Of a stretch of DNA of 64,000 nucleotides, positions 17,773-26,354 are shown in pieces. Numbering within the stretch: the stretch's first letter is position 1; every line of letters begins with the position of its first letter. The notes beneath the pieces were generated by a model. The model saw only the letters and a list, made by a program, of their open reading frames with translations. It had not been told where the DNA came from and did no database searches. Location: assembly GCA_900768755.1 (NCBI GenBank), contig CAAGDV010000036.1, forward strand, positions 62,001 to 126,000, in the 5' to 3' direction. This DNA comes from Lachnospiraceae bacterium (GTDB taxonomy: Bacteria > Bacillota > Clostridia > Lachnospirales > Lachnospiraceae). The translations under genes and the position numbers were made by a program.

Positions 17773-19206
17773 ATGAACGAGGTAATTACAGGATATACAA
17801 CTGAAGAGAAGTTAGAGATTCTGGCGGACGCTGCCAAATATGACGTGGCGTGTACATCAAGCGGGGCTGACAGACGCGGCAGGAAGGGGATGCTCGGCAA
17901 CTGCTGCCCGAGCGGAGTGTGTCACAGTTTTGCGGCGGACGGCAGGTGTATTTCGCTTCTTAAGGTTCTTATGACCAATCACTGCATATATGATTGCAGG
18001 TATTGTGCTAACAGAGCGTCCAATGATGTGAGAAGGGCAACCTTTGAACCGGACGAACTGTGCAGGCTCGTGATTGAGTTTTATAAGCGCAACTATATAG
18101 AAGGGCTGTTTTTAAGCTCTGCGGTCATGGTGAGCCCTGATTATACGATGGAGAGGATGTATGAGATACTTTATCTTCTGCGTACAAAGTACCGTTTTAA
18201 CGGGTACATTCATGTGAAGACGATTCCGGGCGCCTCAGATGAGATACTTGCGCGGATAGGATATCTTACTGACCGCATAAGCATCAATATTGAGCAACCG
18301 ACGGAAGCCGGACTTCGTAAGCTCGCTCCCAATAAGACCTTTAAGAATATTCTTGAACCCATGGGCAAGGTCACCAACACAATTGCGTCGAGCAGGCTCA
18401 TTGAGGGCAAGAGCGCCCGTATGGAGAGAAGTACGGGCAATAATTATCTGCCCGGAAGTATTTTTAACGGCAGCGCCAAGGCTATTGAGACTCATAAGGA
18501 CAGCCTTCCCGTGATTAAGGATTCATCCGGAGTTCACAGGAATTTTGCGCCTGCGGGGCAGAGCACTCAGATGATAGTGGGGGCACTGGATGAGACTGAT
18601 TACACCCTGATTACGACCACCCAGCAGCTTTATCAGATGTATGACCTTAAGAGAGTGTTTTATTCGGCATATATCCCAATTAATGATGTTTCGGGACTCC
18701 CCGAGGTTGGCACCGCGCCGCCGCTTCTCAGGGAACACAGACTGTATCAGGCTGACTGGCTTTTGAGATTCTATGGGTTTAAGGCGGAGGAACTGTTTAC
18801 GCCGGAATGTCAGAACCTGGACGAGAGAATTGACCCCAAGTGCAACTGGGCGCTCAGGCATATTGAGCAGTTCCCCATAGAGGTTATGACCGCGCCCTAT
18901 GACCTTCTTTTGAAGATTCCGGGAATCGGCCCTAAATCCGCACAGAGAATAGTGAATTCGAGAAGATTCGGAAGTCTTAGTTTTGATACCCTTAAGCGCA
19001 TAGGCGTGGTGCTTAAGCGCGCACACTACTTCATTACCTGCGGAGGCAGAATGATGTACAATACAAGACTCGAGGAGAAGTATCTTTTGTCCGAGCTTAC
19101 CATGCTTGACAGTAAGGAGAACTGGAACGTCAGACATCAGAATGAGCAGTACAGGCAGATGACGCTGTTTGATTTCGGAGTTAATTTGGGAGGAATGAAT
19201 GGATAA
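17773..19206 (+). CDS. Putative DNA modification/repair radical SAM protein
   Basis: A 477-residue radical SAM enzyme of the type annotated as 'putative DNA modification/repair radical SAM protein' (TIGR03916). The [4Fe-4S]/SAM motif is CIYDCRYC (Cys71, Cys75, Cys78). Before it lies an extra cluster of cysteines (Cys27, Cys44, Cys45, Cys50, Cys59) that might hold a second metal site. Near residues 376-402 there is a helix-hairpin-helix DNA-binding motif (KIPGIGPKSAQRIV). Reaction and substrate are unknown. Its promoter has a LexA box, and it overlaps the DUF4130-type partner by 8 bases. Start ATG at 17773 with AAAGGAG upstream. Confidence 0.88.
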   Translation: MNEVITGYTTEEKLEILADAAKYDVACTSSGADRRGRKGMLGNCCPSGVCHSFAADGRCISLLKVLMTNHCIYDCRYCANRASNDVRRATFEPDELCRLVIEFYKRNYIEGLFLSSAVMVSPDYTMERMYEILYLLRTKYRFNGYIHVKTIPGASDEILARIGYLTDRISINIEQPTEAGLRKLAPNKTFKNILEPMGKVTNTIASSRLIEGKSARMERSTGNNYLPGSIFNGSAKAIETHKDSLPVIKDSSGVHRNFAPAGQSTQMIVGALDETDYTLITTTQQLYQMYDLKRVFYSAYIPINDVSGLPEVGTAPPLLREHRLYQADWLLRFYGFKAEELFTPECQNLDERIDPKCNWALRHIEQFPIEVMTAPYDLLLKIPGIGPKSAQRIVNSRRFGSLSFDTLKRIGVVLKRAHYFITCGGRMMYNTRLEEKYLLSELTMLDSKENWNVRHQNEQYRQMTLFDFGVNLGGMNG

Positions 19207-19975
19207 CTGTTTGAAGATATTTGTCTGCCGGGATGATTTTGAGAGCGTGATGACGGGGGTGTTCTGCGCATGGGAGAGTGCGCTGAAGTTGGGGCATGAG
19301 AATGTCCGTCTGGTTAAAGAACCGGTCGATAGGTATGAATTGTTCTGCGAATATGTTAATGTTGAAGCTGATGAGAAGTATGTTGAGCGCGTAGTTAATT
19401 CGGTGCGCCGAAAGATTTCCGAGAAAGCTTATATGATGGTATATCTGATGGCTCTGTCGGACGATAAGGATTCGCCGCAGGTGATATATGATTTTATGAG
19501 GGTGGGATTTCGATATGGCGCAGAGTCGGTCAACATGTATCAGATTCCTGCAGTACAGCGTGCCAATGAACTGACAAGGAGTGTGAACCGTGAGATAGGT
19601 CTTTTCAAAGAATTCACCAGATTTTCTTCGGTTGACAATAAGGTCTATGTTGCACATCTTTCGCCCCGCTCCAATGTTGTGCCTGAGGTCTCAAGATATT
19701 TTCTTGACAGGATGCCGTCCGAATACTGGATTATTGTGGACGATACCAGAAGAACAGCCTGTATCCATCCGAAAGATGAGGATTTCTATGTCAAGAATCT
19801 TGATGATTACGAGTTTGATACCTTAAGAATGGCAGAAAGTCGCTATGATGAATACACATCAATGTGGAAGACGTTCTTTACCGCCGTAAGTATTAAGGAG
19901 CGCGAGAACAGGCGGTGCCAGATGAATCATTTCCCGAAGTGGATGCGTGCTCACGCAACAGAGTTCACTATATGA
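19199..19975 (+). CDS. Probable DNA metabolism protein, DUF4130/TIGR03915 family
   Basis: A 258-residue protein of the family that regularly accompanies the radical SAM protein just upstream. In other bacteria this domain can be fused to a uracil-DNA-glycosylase-like domain (TIGR03914); here the C-terminal glycosylase is absent and the protein ends with the typical FPKWMRAHATEF segment. Other family segments are VYVAHLSPRSNVVPEVSRYF and WIIVDDTRRTA. There is no signal peptide or membrane helix, so it is cytoplasmic. The start overlaps the previous stop by 8 bases with GGGAGGA at 19188-19194, showing coupled expression under the LexA-box promoter. Its activity is not known. Confidence 0.86.
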   Translation: MDNCLKIFVCRDDFESVMTGVFCAWESALKLGHENVRLVKEPVDRYELFCEYVNVEADEKYVERVVNSVRRKISEKAYMMVYLMALSDDKDSPQVIYDFMRVGFRYGAESVNMYQIPAVQRANELTRSVNREIGLFKEFTRFSSVDNKVYVAHLSPRSNVVPEVSRYFLDRMPSEYWIIVDDTRRTACIHPKDEDFYVKNLDDYEFDTLRMAESRYDEYTSMWKTFFTAVSIKERENRRCQMNHFPKWMRAHATEFTI

Positions 19976-20000
19976 TTCCGTTTTTTATTTCACAATTATG

Positions 20001-20064
20001 TTGACAGCTTCTGTTTTTGGTGGTATAACTACTTTGTAAGTGTACTACTTGTTATAGTACACTT
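20001..20064 (+). promoter_or_regulatory. Promoter and inverted-repeat operator of the GntR-ABC operon
   Basis: TTGACA (20001-20006), 17-base spacer, TATAAC (20024-20029). Just downstream, AAGTGTACTA (20038-20047) and TAGTACACTT (20055-20064) form a perfect 10-bp inverted repeat with 7 bases between. It lies over the expected transcription start, so it fits autorepression by the GntR regulator. Confidence 0.82.
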
Positions 20065-20093
20065 ATATAACACTAATTTGAAAGGAGCAGCAG

Positions 20094-20483
20094 ATGTATC
20101 AGATTGATGTGATGTCAAGAATACCTGTGTATGAACAGATTATTAATCAGACGGAGAAGTTTATTCTGACAGGGATACTTTCGGGCGGAGATAAGATGCC
20201 ATCGGTGCGTTCCCTTTCTATGCAGCTGTCAATTAATCCGAACACAATACAGAAAGCATTTAACGAGCTGGACCGCGGAGGTATTATTTTTTCCGTACCT
20301 GGAAAGGGCTGTTTTGTTGCGGACAATGCAAGGCAGGTTCTTGAGTCCAGTAAGCGCAAGGATCTTAAGAAGCTTTCACAGGATATTACCGAGCTTAAGC
20401 TTGCAGGCATAAAGCGGGAAGAGGTAATAGAGGTTGTTGATGAGATATATGGAATGAAGGGAATGGTGAGCGATAATGATTAA
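20094..20483 (+). CDS. GntR-family regulator, YtrA subfamily
   Basis: A short GntR protein of 129 residues, the size typical of the YtrA subfamily. The N-terminal winged helix-turn-helix (about residues 10-75) shows PVYEQI, GDKMPSVRSLSMQLSINPNT and FSVPGKGCFV, and only about 50 helical residues follow for dimerisation, with no large ligand domain. YtrA-type regulators normally control the ABC transporter in their own operon, and that transporter follows here with an 8-base overlap. The inverted repeat at 20038-20064 is the probable operator. The inducer is unknown; in relatives it is cell-wall-active antibiotics. Confidence 0.9.
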   Translation: MYQIDVMSRIPVYEQIINQTEKFILTGILSGGDKMPSVRSLSMQLSINPNTIQKAFNELDRGGIIFSVPGKGCFVADNARQVLESSKRKDLKKLSQDITELKLAGIKREEVIEVVDEIYGMKGMVSDND

Positions 20484-21402
20484 GGTGAGTGAATTAACCA
20501 AGGAATTTGACGGATACAAGGCGGTTGACAATGTCAACTGCGAGATTCCGGACGGATGTATTTATGGAATGGTCGGCTCCAACGGCGCCGGCAAATCAAC
20601 ATTTCTCCGTATGCTTTCGGGAGTATATAAGCAGAATTCGGGGAGTATTCTGTATGACGGAGAGCCGGTATATGAGAATGTTGACGTTAAGAAGAGAATA
20701 GCATTTGTGGCAGATGACTTGTATTATATAAACAATGCCACTATGGACAGAATGGCGCAGTGTTACGCGTCGTTTTATAAGAGCTTTGATTATGACAGAT
20801 ACAGAAATCTGACACAGGCATTTAAGCTTAATCCAAAAAAGTCCCTCAACACATTTTCAAAAGGAATGAGACGGCAGGCCTCGATTATTCTTGCAATATC
20901 AACAAAGCCTGACTATCTTTTCCTCGATGAGACCTTTGACGGACTTGACCCGGTTATGCGTAACCTGGTGAAGAGCCTGATATGCAGGGATGTGGAGGAG
21001 CGCAAGGCTACGGCAATCCTGACTTCACATTCTCTTCGTGAACTTGAGGACACCTGTGACCAGCTGGGACTTCTTCACAAGGGAGGCCTCCTTCTGGAAA
21101 GCGACATCTCGGATATAAAGACCAGCCTGTTCAAGATTCAGGTAGCCTTTTCACAGCCTTTCTCAAAGGATAATTTTGCGGGAATGGATATACTGCATTT
21201 TGAAAAGCAGGGCTCGGTTGCCAATATTATCATGAAGGGTGATATGGAGAGGTCAAGACTTGCAATCCTTGACATGAACCCGCTGTTTTTGGATATGCTT
21301 CCTCTTACGCTTGAGGAGGTATTCACGTATGAGATGGAGACTTTGGGTTATTCATTTGATATAGGGCTTCTTAATGAGGAGGGCAATGGCGGTGAACAAT
21401 AG
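20476..21402 (+). CDS. ABC transporter ATPase of the YtrA-controlled operon
   Basis: ATPase of 308 residues. Walker A is GSNGAGKSTFL, the signature is FSKGMRRQ, Walker B is PDYLFLDETFDGLDP, and the switch His is in LTSHSLRE. In Walker B the usual Glu-Pro is Glu-Thr (DET rather than DEP), as in other YtrB/BcrA-like proteins. The last 80 residues form an extra domain after the ATPase core. It overlaps the regulator by 8 bases and the first permease by about 11, so regulator, ATPase and both permeases are one operon. Confidence 0.9.
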   Translation: MIKVSELTKEFDGYKAVDNVNCEIPDGCIYGMVGSNGAGKSTFLRMLSGVYKQNSGSILYDGEPVYENVDVKKRIAFVADDLYYINNATMDRMAQCYASFYKSFDYDRYRNLTQAFKLNPKKSLNTFSKGMRRQASIILAISTKPDYLFLDETFDGLDPVMRNLVKSLICRDVEERKATAILTSHSLRELEDTCDQLGLLHKGGLLLESDISDIKTSLFKIQVAFSQPFSKDNFAGMDILHFEKQGSVANIIMKGDMERSRLAILDMNPLFLDMLPLTLEEVFTYEMETLGYSFDIGLLNEEGNGGEQ

Positions 21403-23281
21403 AAAACATGGGTGCGGGCTGTTTTCGGAGAGCTTTCGCGACCTTCGGATGATAGGATTGACAGCCACTGTTTTGTATGTGATTTATGAAATTATCATGG
21501 TCATGGGAATACAGATTAGCAATATTAATGACGGACATGATTTTGCAAGTCTTTATGCCAGAGATTTCTTCACTCCGTTTTTTATATTGGTTCTTCTGAT
21601 TGTCCCCATGATGATGGTCGTATCTTTCAGATATATGTCCAAAAGAAATATGAGCGACTTTATTTTCGCACTTCCGTATAAGCGGGGTTTTGTGTTTTTT
21701 GCAAGGATTGCGGCTGTGCTTACGTGGACGGTGCTTATCCTGCTATCATCATTTCTGACTGCGCTGGTATGTTCCGCACTGTGCGGCCATGTCAAGATGG
21801 ATATCCCGGGATGCTTGGCAGCGTCAGGCAAAATATTAGTGAGCGTGCTGCTTGTGATGGGTGGATTTGCACTCGGAATTGCGGTAACGGGAACATTTCT
21901 TACCAATATTGCAGCCTCACTGATTATTATATTTGTGCCGCGTCTGCTACTGATTCTTATAGTCAGTATTGTTGAGAGTGCAACGCCGTTTGCGCCTTTG
22001 GGAGAAGTAATCACCAGGGTCCTTTCCGAGAGCAGTGTTATCTTTCATATGTTTTCGGACGATGATGAAATGATTGTGAGTATTGTCGGAATTGTGCCGA
22101 CAATTGTTGAGGCGTTGGTGTACATATGCGCGGCAACTTTTATTTACAATGTGAGGCCTGCGGAGACGGCCGGCAGAACCGAAATCCATCCGGCTGTAGG
22201 TGTTGCATCAAGACTTTTGCTGTCATCAGTTCCGGCGGCCGCAGTTGCGTGGTGCTTTACTGATGCATCCGAAGCACTCGGAATATTTATGCTTATTCTT
22301 GCGATTGCTGTATATGTTGTATATGAACTGATGACTACAAAACGCATAAAAAGTCTCGTTAAACATATTAAATTCATTGCGGCGATACCGGTGTTTTCAT
22401 TGCTGGTGTTTCTGGTGTGCAATGGCATAGCCAACAAAGTTAACAGTTACAGACCGGATATAGGCAGGCTTGAGTATGCGGTTGTAAGCGAACTTCCGTA
22501 TGTACTTAACGGGGTGATAATCTCCAATGACAAGGTGATTGACAGGGACAATCTGGAGCTGCTTACAAAAGGCTGCATATCGCCGGATGCTCCATTTCCG
22601 GATGAAGCCTTTAAGATGACTGTGGATTTTTATGAAGACGGTCATAAGTATACGAGGTATGTTTATGTAGGCGAGAATACACTTGTACAGATACTTCCGG
22701 AATTATTCGCCGGAAAAGTGGAATTTGAGTATGATAACATTAGTGCAGAACTGCATAATATCTATCTGTATGAGCTTACCGCAGACGAGACGGCTGTTCT
22801 TAGTGAGACATTCTTCAATGAGATATCAAAGGATTGCGAACTTCTGTTAGATTGCGCGATTGATGATGATTGGAGCAAAAATTTCGCCGAGCTGTATTTG
22901 CGCGCAAAGAACCGTCCTTATTACAGCGCGTCTTACGGTATTAATTTGAAATGCAGGGATACGGTTGCCAAGATGAAAGAAATTTTGTCAGAACAGCCGT
23001 ACGTGGTGCCGCTTAAAGAGCTCGGAACCGAAAATGTGGATTGGTGGATTTGGCTTCTTTCGGGGGATACCTTGTATTGCGTGACGAGCGGAAGTGACAC
23101 CGAAGGACTGTTGTCGGTACTTGAGAACTATGACGGAAACGGTGATGCATATGCTGACACGGTAATGCTTGTCATGGCATCTGACAATATTGACAGAATA
23201 AGCATCGACATATTTAATCCTACAGAAGATGAGCTGGAAGCAATTAAGAGACTGGGGGTGGGGTTCTATGAATATGAATAA
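21392..23281 (+). CDS. ABC transporter permease with C-terminal soluble domain (first copy)
   Basis: A membrane protein of about 629 residues. Six or more TM helices fill about residues 25-350, including the SKRNMSDFIFALPYKR cytoplasmic segment that the next gene repeats as SKRSESDFYHSLPVKR. A soluble region of about 270 residues follows, probably outside the cell. The GTG at 21392 has the best spacing to GAGGAGGG (21376-21383); ATG 21386 and ATG 21374 are alternatives. It overlaps the ATPase gene and the next permease. The two permeases are distant paralogues and probably form a heterodimer with the ATPase. The transported molecule is unknown. Confidence 0.8.
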   Translation: MNNRKHGCGLFSESFRDLRMIGLTATVLYVIYEIIMVMGIQISNINDGHDFASLYARDFFTPFFILVLLIVPMMMVVSFRYMSKRNMSDFIFALPYKRGFVFFARIAAVLTWTVLILLSSFLTALVCSALCGHVKMDIPGCLAASGKILVSVLLVMGGFALGIAVTGTFLTNIAASLIIIFVPRLLLILIVSIVESATPFAPLGEVITRVLSESSVIFHMFSDDDEMIVSIVGIVPTIVEALVYICAATFIYNVRPAETAGRTEIHPAVGVASRLLLSSVPAAAVAWCFTDASEALGIFMLILAIAVYVVYELMTTKRIKSLVKHIKFIAAIPVFSLLVFLVCNGIANKVNSYRPDIGRLEYAVVSELPYVLNGVIISNDKVIDRDNLELLTKGCISPDAPFPDEAFKMTVDFYEDGHKYTRYVYVGENTLVQILPELFAGKVEFEYDNISAELHNIYLYELTADETAVLSETFFNEISKDCELLLDCAIDDDWSKNFAELYLRAKNRPYYSASYGINLKCRDTVAKMKEILSEQPYVVPLKELGTENVDWWIWLLSGDTLYCVTSGSDTEGLLSVLENYDGNGDAYADTVMLVMASDNIDRISIDIFNPTEDELEAIKRLGVGFYEYE

Positions 23282-25229
23282 TAACATAATGAGTTATGTC
23301 TTTCATAAAGGAGCCTATATTGAGGGACTTAGGCGTCTGAAGGTAATTGGCATAATAGCGGCCGCACTTCAGGTTGTTTATGGATACGGATTGGCAATGC
23401 TTACCTCCCTTTCCGGCGGTCTGGGTCTGGGGTATGGAAGTGGGATTAATAATGTAGAACTGGGGTATTGTCGTATCGCAATAAGCATATCAGCTGTCAT
23501 AGGAATTCCGATATTGACTTTGGTGCTTTTCCATTACCTCAGCAAAAGAAGTGAGAGTGATTTTTATCATTCGCTGCCCGTAAAACGAAGCGCATTGCTG
23601 GGAAGCGGTATTCTTGCTGTGATAACCGTATACGTGGCGTCTGTTGCGGTTTATCTTATTATGCTTACGGTGAGTGCGGCATTGATTAGTGACGTTACAA
23701 TAAGCTTTTTTACCGTGATACGCAGCTTTTTGTATTCGCTTGGTGCGGCATTTGTTATGGGGAGTGTCGCAACGCTGGCTGTGGCGCTTAGCGGTAACAG
23801 TTTCTCAGGTCTGATACTTATGGTGATTATTGCCGTATTCGCAAGAGTAATTATTTTGCTAACTTTGCTGCAACTCGATGTAATGCTTGATCATTTCAGC
23901 ATAGAATTACAGATTGAGAGACTTATTGAATCCAATGTGATTACATGGTCTTTTGCTGTTACTGATTTTAAGGCATATACTGCCGTCATGTCGATTGTTG
24001 AGAGCTTACTGTACTATTTCATTGCAGGTTTCTGTTTTGTCAGAAGAAACAGCGAGATTTCAGGCTCATCGGCAATTAGCAGGGGCGTGCAGAACTTTGC
24101 AAGAATAATTTTAACATTCGTTGTATCAATTTATGCTTGCAATTGTGTTCTTACCCTGATATTCAGAGTCAACATAATGGGCACGGGCATAACGACATTC
24201 TATTATGCAATTATAGGTGTGGTTATTTCGGTTGTCGTTTATTTTGTTTTTGAACTTATTACCACAAGAAAGTGGGAATGTGTCAGAAAAAGCTTAAAGA
24301 CACTGCCGGTAGTGCTCGTTATGGATGTAATATACATCGGTTCAATGTATGCAGGAATCACAAGCTATAAGAACAGAACGGTTAGTCCGGAGAATATCCG
24401 GTATATTGAGGTTGAGAAATTATCGTGGAATGTTGATGAGAATTCACTCCGGTTTGATGACCGCGAAGTTATTGAGGCAGTGTGTGAATGTATTAATACC
24501 TATGAGTCTGACCGGTCTTATTCGCACGGATGGTATGGAACGGATGTTAAGTTTGTTGAAAGGAATAATTCGTACACCAGATATGTTCGAATTGATGAGA
24601 GAACCTTGGGCATGCTGTATTCAGAATATATTCTGGATAATCAACTCCTGGGCAGCGCATTTGACACTTCGGATCTTACGGGCTGTTATGGGTATGAGGG
24701 AACGAAACCGGTTATATCACTTTTTAACACATATGTTGAGGAAGTAGGAAACGGAGATAAACTGATGTACATGATGAATGTGGAGGAGGCTTTTGCGGTT
24801 GGCTCTTTTTTCATGGGAGGTAAAAATATCAGTTTCCCGATATCATATCGAACACCTGAGACATTCAATGATTTCATCAGTACAGGCTCGGGTAAAATCT
24901 TTTTTTACGGCGATTTTGACGAAGCGGTTGAATGGATGGGGCAGAGCGCCGGGGACCTGAAGTATGATTACTATACATATGTATCAATTGAAAGTAATGA
25001 CACAAGGGATACCGTTGGGTTCTGGCTGTATGAGTATGATAATCATGAATTGCTATTCGATACCTTTGCAGGGATGGAGTATGAGGAGATGTCGGAGGAT
25101 TGTGAGTCTGCCGTCGCAGTCAAATTCCGAATATCGGACAGCAGGTTTGCATTCTTTACCAAGTCGCTGACGCCGCAGGAAGAACAGAAGATACTTGAGT
25201 TTATGGAAAAAATCAGAAACAGAGATTAA
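23268..25229 (+). CDS. ABC transporter permease with C-terminal soluble domain (second copy)
   Basis: A 653-residue paralogue of the preceding protein, with the same plan: N-terminal membrane half (about residues 20-365) and C-terminal soluble half (about 370-653). Both contain a segment in which a Tyr-Thr-Arg-Tyr-Val stretch precedes an acidic loop (HKYTRYVYVGE in the first, NSYTRYVRIDE here), which supports a common origin by duplication. The start at 23268 follows a G-rich site GGGGGTGGGG and overlaps the first permease by 14 bases. A hairpin follows the stop by 5 bases. Confidence 0.8.
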   Translation: MNMNNNIMSYVFHKGAYIEGLRRLKVIGIIAAALQVVYGYGLAMLTSLSGGLGLGYGSGINNVELGYCRIAISISAVIGIPILTLVLFHYLSKRSESDFYHSLPVKRSALLGSGILAVITVYVASVAVYLIMLTVSAALISDVTISFFTVIRSFLYSLGAAFVMGSVATLAVALSGNSFSGLILMVIIAVFARVIILLTLLQLDVMLDHFSIELQIERLIESNVITWSFAVTDFKAYTAVMSIVESLLYYFIAGFCFVRRNSEISGSSAISRGVQNFARIILTFVVSIYACNCVLTLIFRVNIMGTGITTFYYAIIGVVISVVVYFVFELITTRKWECVRKSLKTLPVVLVMDVIYIGSMYAGITSYKNRTVSPENIRYIEVEKLSWNVDENSLRFDDREVIEAVCECINTYESDRSYSHGWYGTDVKFVERNNSYTRYVRIDERTLGMLYSEYILDNQLLGSAFDTSDLTGCYGYEGTKPVISLFNTYVEEVGNGDKLMYMMNVEEAFAVGSFFMGGKNISFPISYRTPETFNDFISTGSGKIFFYGDFDEAVEWMGQSAGDLKYDYYTYVSIESNDTRDTVGFWLYEYDNHELLFDTFAGMEYEEMSEDCESAVAVKFRISDSRFAFFTKSLTPQEEQKILEFMEKIRNRD

Positions 25230-25234
25230 TTGGT

Positions 25235-25261
25235 CACCATCAGTCAAAAAGGCTGATGGTG
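25235..25261 (+). terminator. Hairpin after the ABC permease operon
   Basis: CACCATCAG (25235-25243) pairs with CTGATGGTG (25253-25261), 9 perfect pairs, 9-base loop, followed by a weak TTCTATTAT tail. Probable end of the GntR-ABC operon. Confidence 0.65.
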
Positions 25262-25270
25262 TTCTATTAT

Positions 25271-25319
25271 CGCAGAGTCTCACATATGAAATATGTCCTT
25301 ACGGACATGAGACTTGCGG
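25271..25319. other. Structured intergenic element (bulged stem-loop)
   Basis: CGCA-AGTCTCA (25271-25282, one G bulged out) pairs with TGAGACTTGCG (25308-25318), enclosing an inner TGTCC-TTAC-GGACA hairpin (about 25294-25307). It lies between two terminator-like hairpins and has no open frame. It may be part of a 3' end, a small RNA or a regulatory leader; I cannot decide. Confidence 0.4.
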
Positions 25320-25320
25320 G

Positions 25321-25377
25321 CGAGTAGGAGGAAATAAATTCACTCCTACTCGATTTATTTTATTCTATTTATTTTAG
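25321..25377 (+). terminator. Strong hairpin with T-rich tail before uppP
   Basis: CGAGTAGGAG (25321-25330) pairs with CTCCTACTCG (25343-25352), 10 perfect pairs and a 12-base loop. The following 25 bases are AT-rich (ATTTATTTTATT). It ends 49 bases before the uppP -35 box. Confidence 0.65.
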
Positions 25378-25401
25378 CTATTTATTTTACCGGCGGCGGA
25401 C

Positions 25402-25430
25402 TTGTCATTGTTTCTCAAAAATGGTATAAT
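25402..25430 (+). promoter_or_regulatory. uppP promoter
   Basis: TTGTCA (25402-25407), a 17-base spacer and a perfect TATAAT (25425-25430). The initiation site would lie near 25437, which rules out an in-frame TTG at 25402 as the uppP start. Confidence 0.85.
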
Positions 25431-25464
25431 ATACACCGATTATGGGTTACCGGAGGAAAAGGAA

Positions 25465-26343
25465 TTGGATATACTTAAGGCGATAGTGATTGGGCTGATT
25501 CAGGGAATTACAGAATTTTTGCCGGTCAGCAGTTCGGGACATCTTGCCATTTTCAGTAAAATTTTTAAAATGGAGCTTGATTCCACAATTCTTTTTGAAG
25601 TAATGCTCCATTTTGGAACATTGGTTTCGATAATTGTTGTTTTCAGGGAAGACATATGGAGGCTTTTGAGGGAATTCTTTTATATCCTGCTCACGTGCAT
25701 TGCCAATTTCTGTATCTGGATAAAGAGAATCAGCGGGGACAAGTCATACAAGTACATAAAGGTGATAAGCAACAGCTACCGAAAGCTGGTTATTTTTGTT
25801 ATCGTGTCATCAATTCCCACCGCGATGCTGGGATTCCTTTCGGCGGATTTGGTGGAGAAGGCATCCGGCTCGCTTCTGGTTGTGGGAATCTGCATGATGA
25901 TAACGGCAGTGGTACTGGTGATTGCGGATGTTCTTCCGAGAGGAAAGGACCATATTAAGGATGTTCCTTATCCGGGAGCGTTTCTTCTGGGAATTGCACA
26001 GGGAATTGCGACTTTTCCGGGAATTTCGCGCTCCGGAGCGACGATTTCCTGCGGAATGATGATTGGAATGACGAAGAAGACTGCAGTGAGATATTCTTTT
26101 ATCATGTCAATTCCTGTGGTTTTGGGAGCGACGCTTCTTAAGCTGATTGATTTGTCCAAAGAACCGGTTAACGTGGCACAGGTTCCGGCATATGTTGTCG
26201 GAACATTGGTTGCGGGAATAACAGGATATTTCAGCATAAAATATATGCTAAAAATGGTCAGACGGCACAGATATTACGGATTTGCCGTATATTGCGCCGT
26301 GCTGTCTGTGGTTGCGATTGTTTTTTCAATAATTAACAGATAA
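25465..26343 (+). CDS. uppP: Undecaprenyl-diphosphatase (BacA/UppP)
   Basis: Integral membrane phosphatase that recycles the undecaprenyl carrier of cell wall synthesis and often gives bacitracin tolerance. The catalytic segment QGITEFLPVSSSGHL and the second motif GISRSGATIS are intact, with about eight hydrophobic helices. The start is TTG at 25465 (292 residues, M-D-I-L-K-A), chosen because GGAGG at 25452-25456 lies 8 bases upstream and the promoter's expected start is just before it. A basic loop with ISGDKSYKYIK follows the second helix. It is followed after 11 bases by ftsK. Confidence 0.95.
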   Translation: MDILKAIVIGLIQGITEFLPVSSSGHLAIFSKIFKMELDSTILFEVMLHFGTLVSIIVVFREDIWRLLREFFYILLTCIANFCIWIKRISGDKSYKYIKVISNSYRKLVIFVIVSSIPTAMLGFLSADLVEKASGSLLVVGICMMITAVVLVIADVLPRGKDHIKDVPYPGAFLLGIAQGIATFPGISRSGATISCGMMIGMTKKTAVRYSFIMSIPVVLGATLLKLIDLSKEPVNVAQVPAYVVGTLVAGITGYFSIKYMLKMVRRHRYYGFAVYCAVLSVVAIVFSIINR

Positions 26344-26354
26344 CGGAGGCTAAG

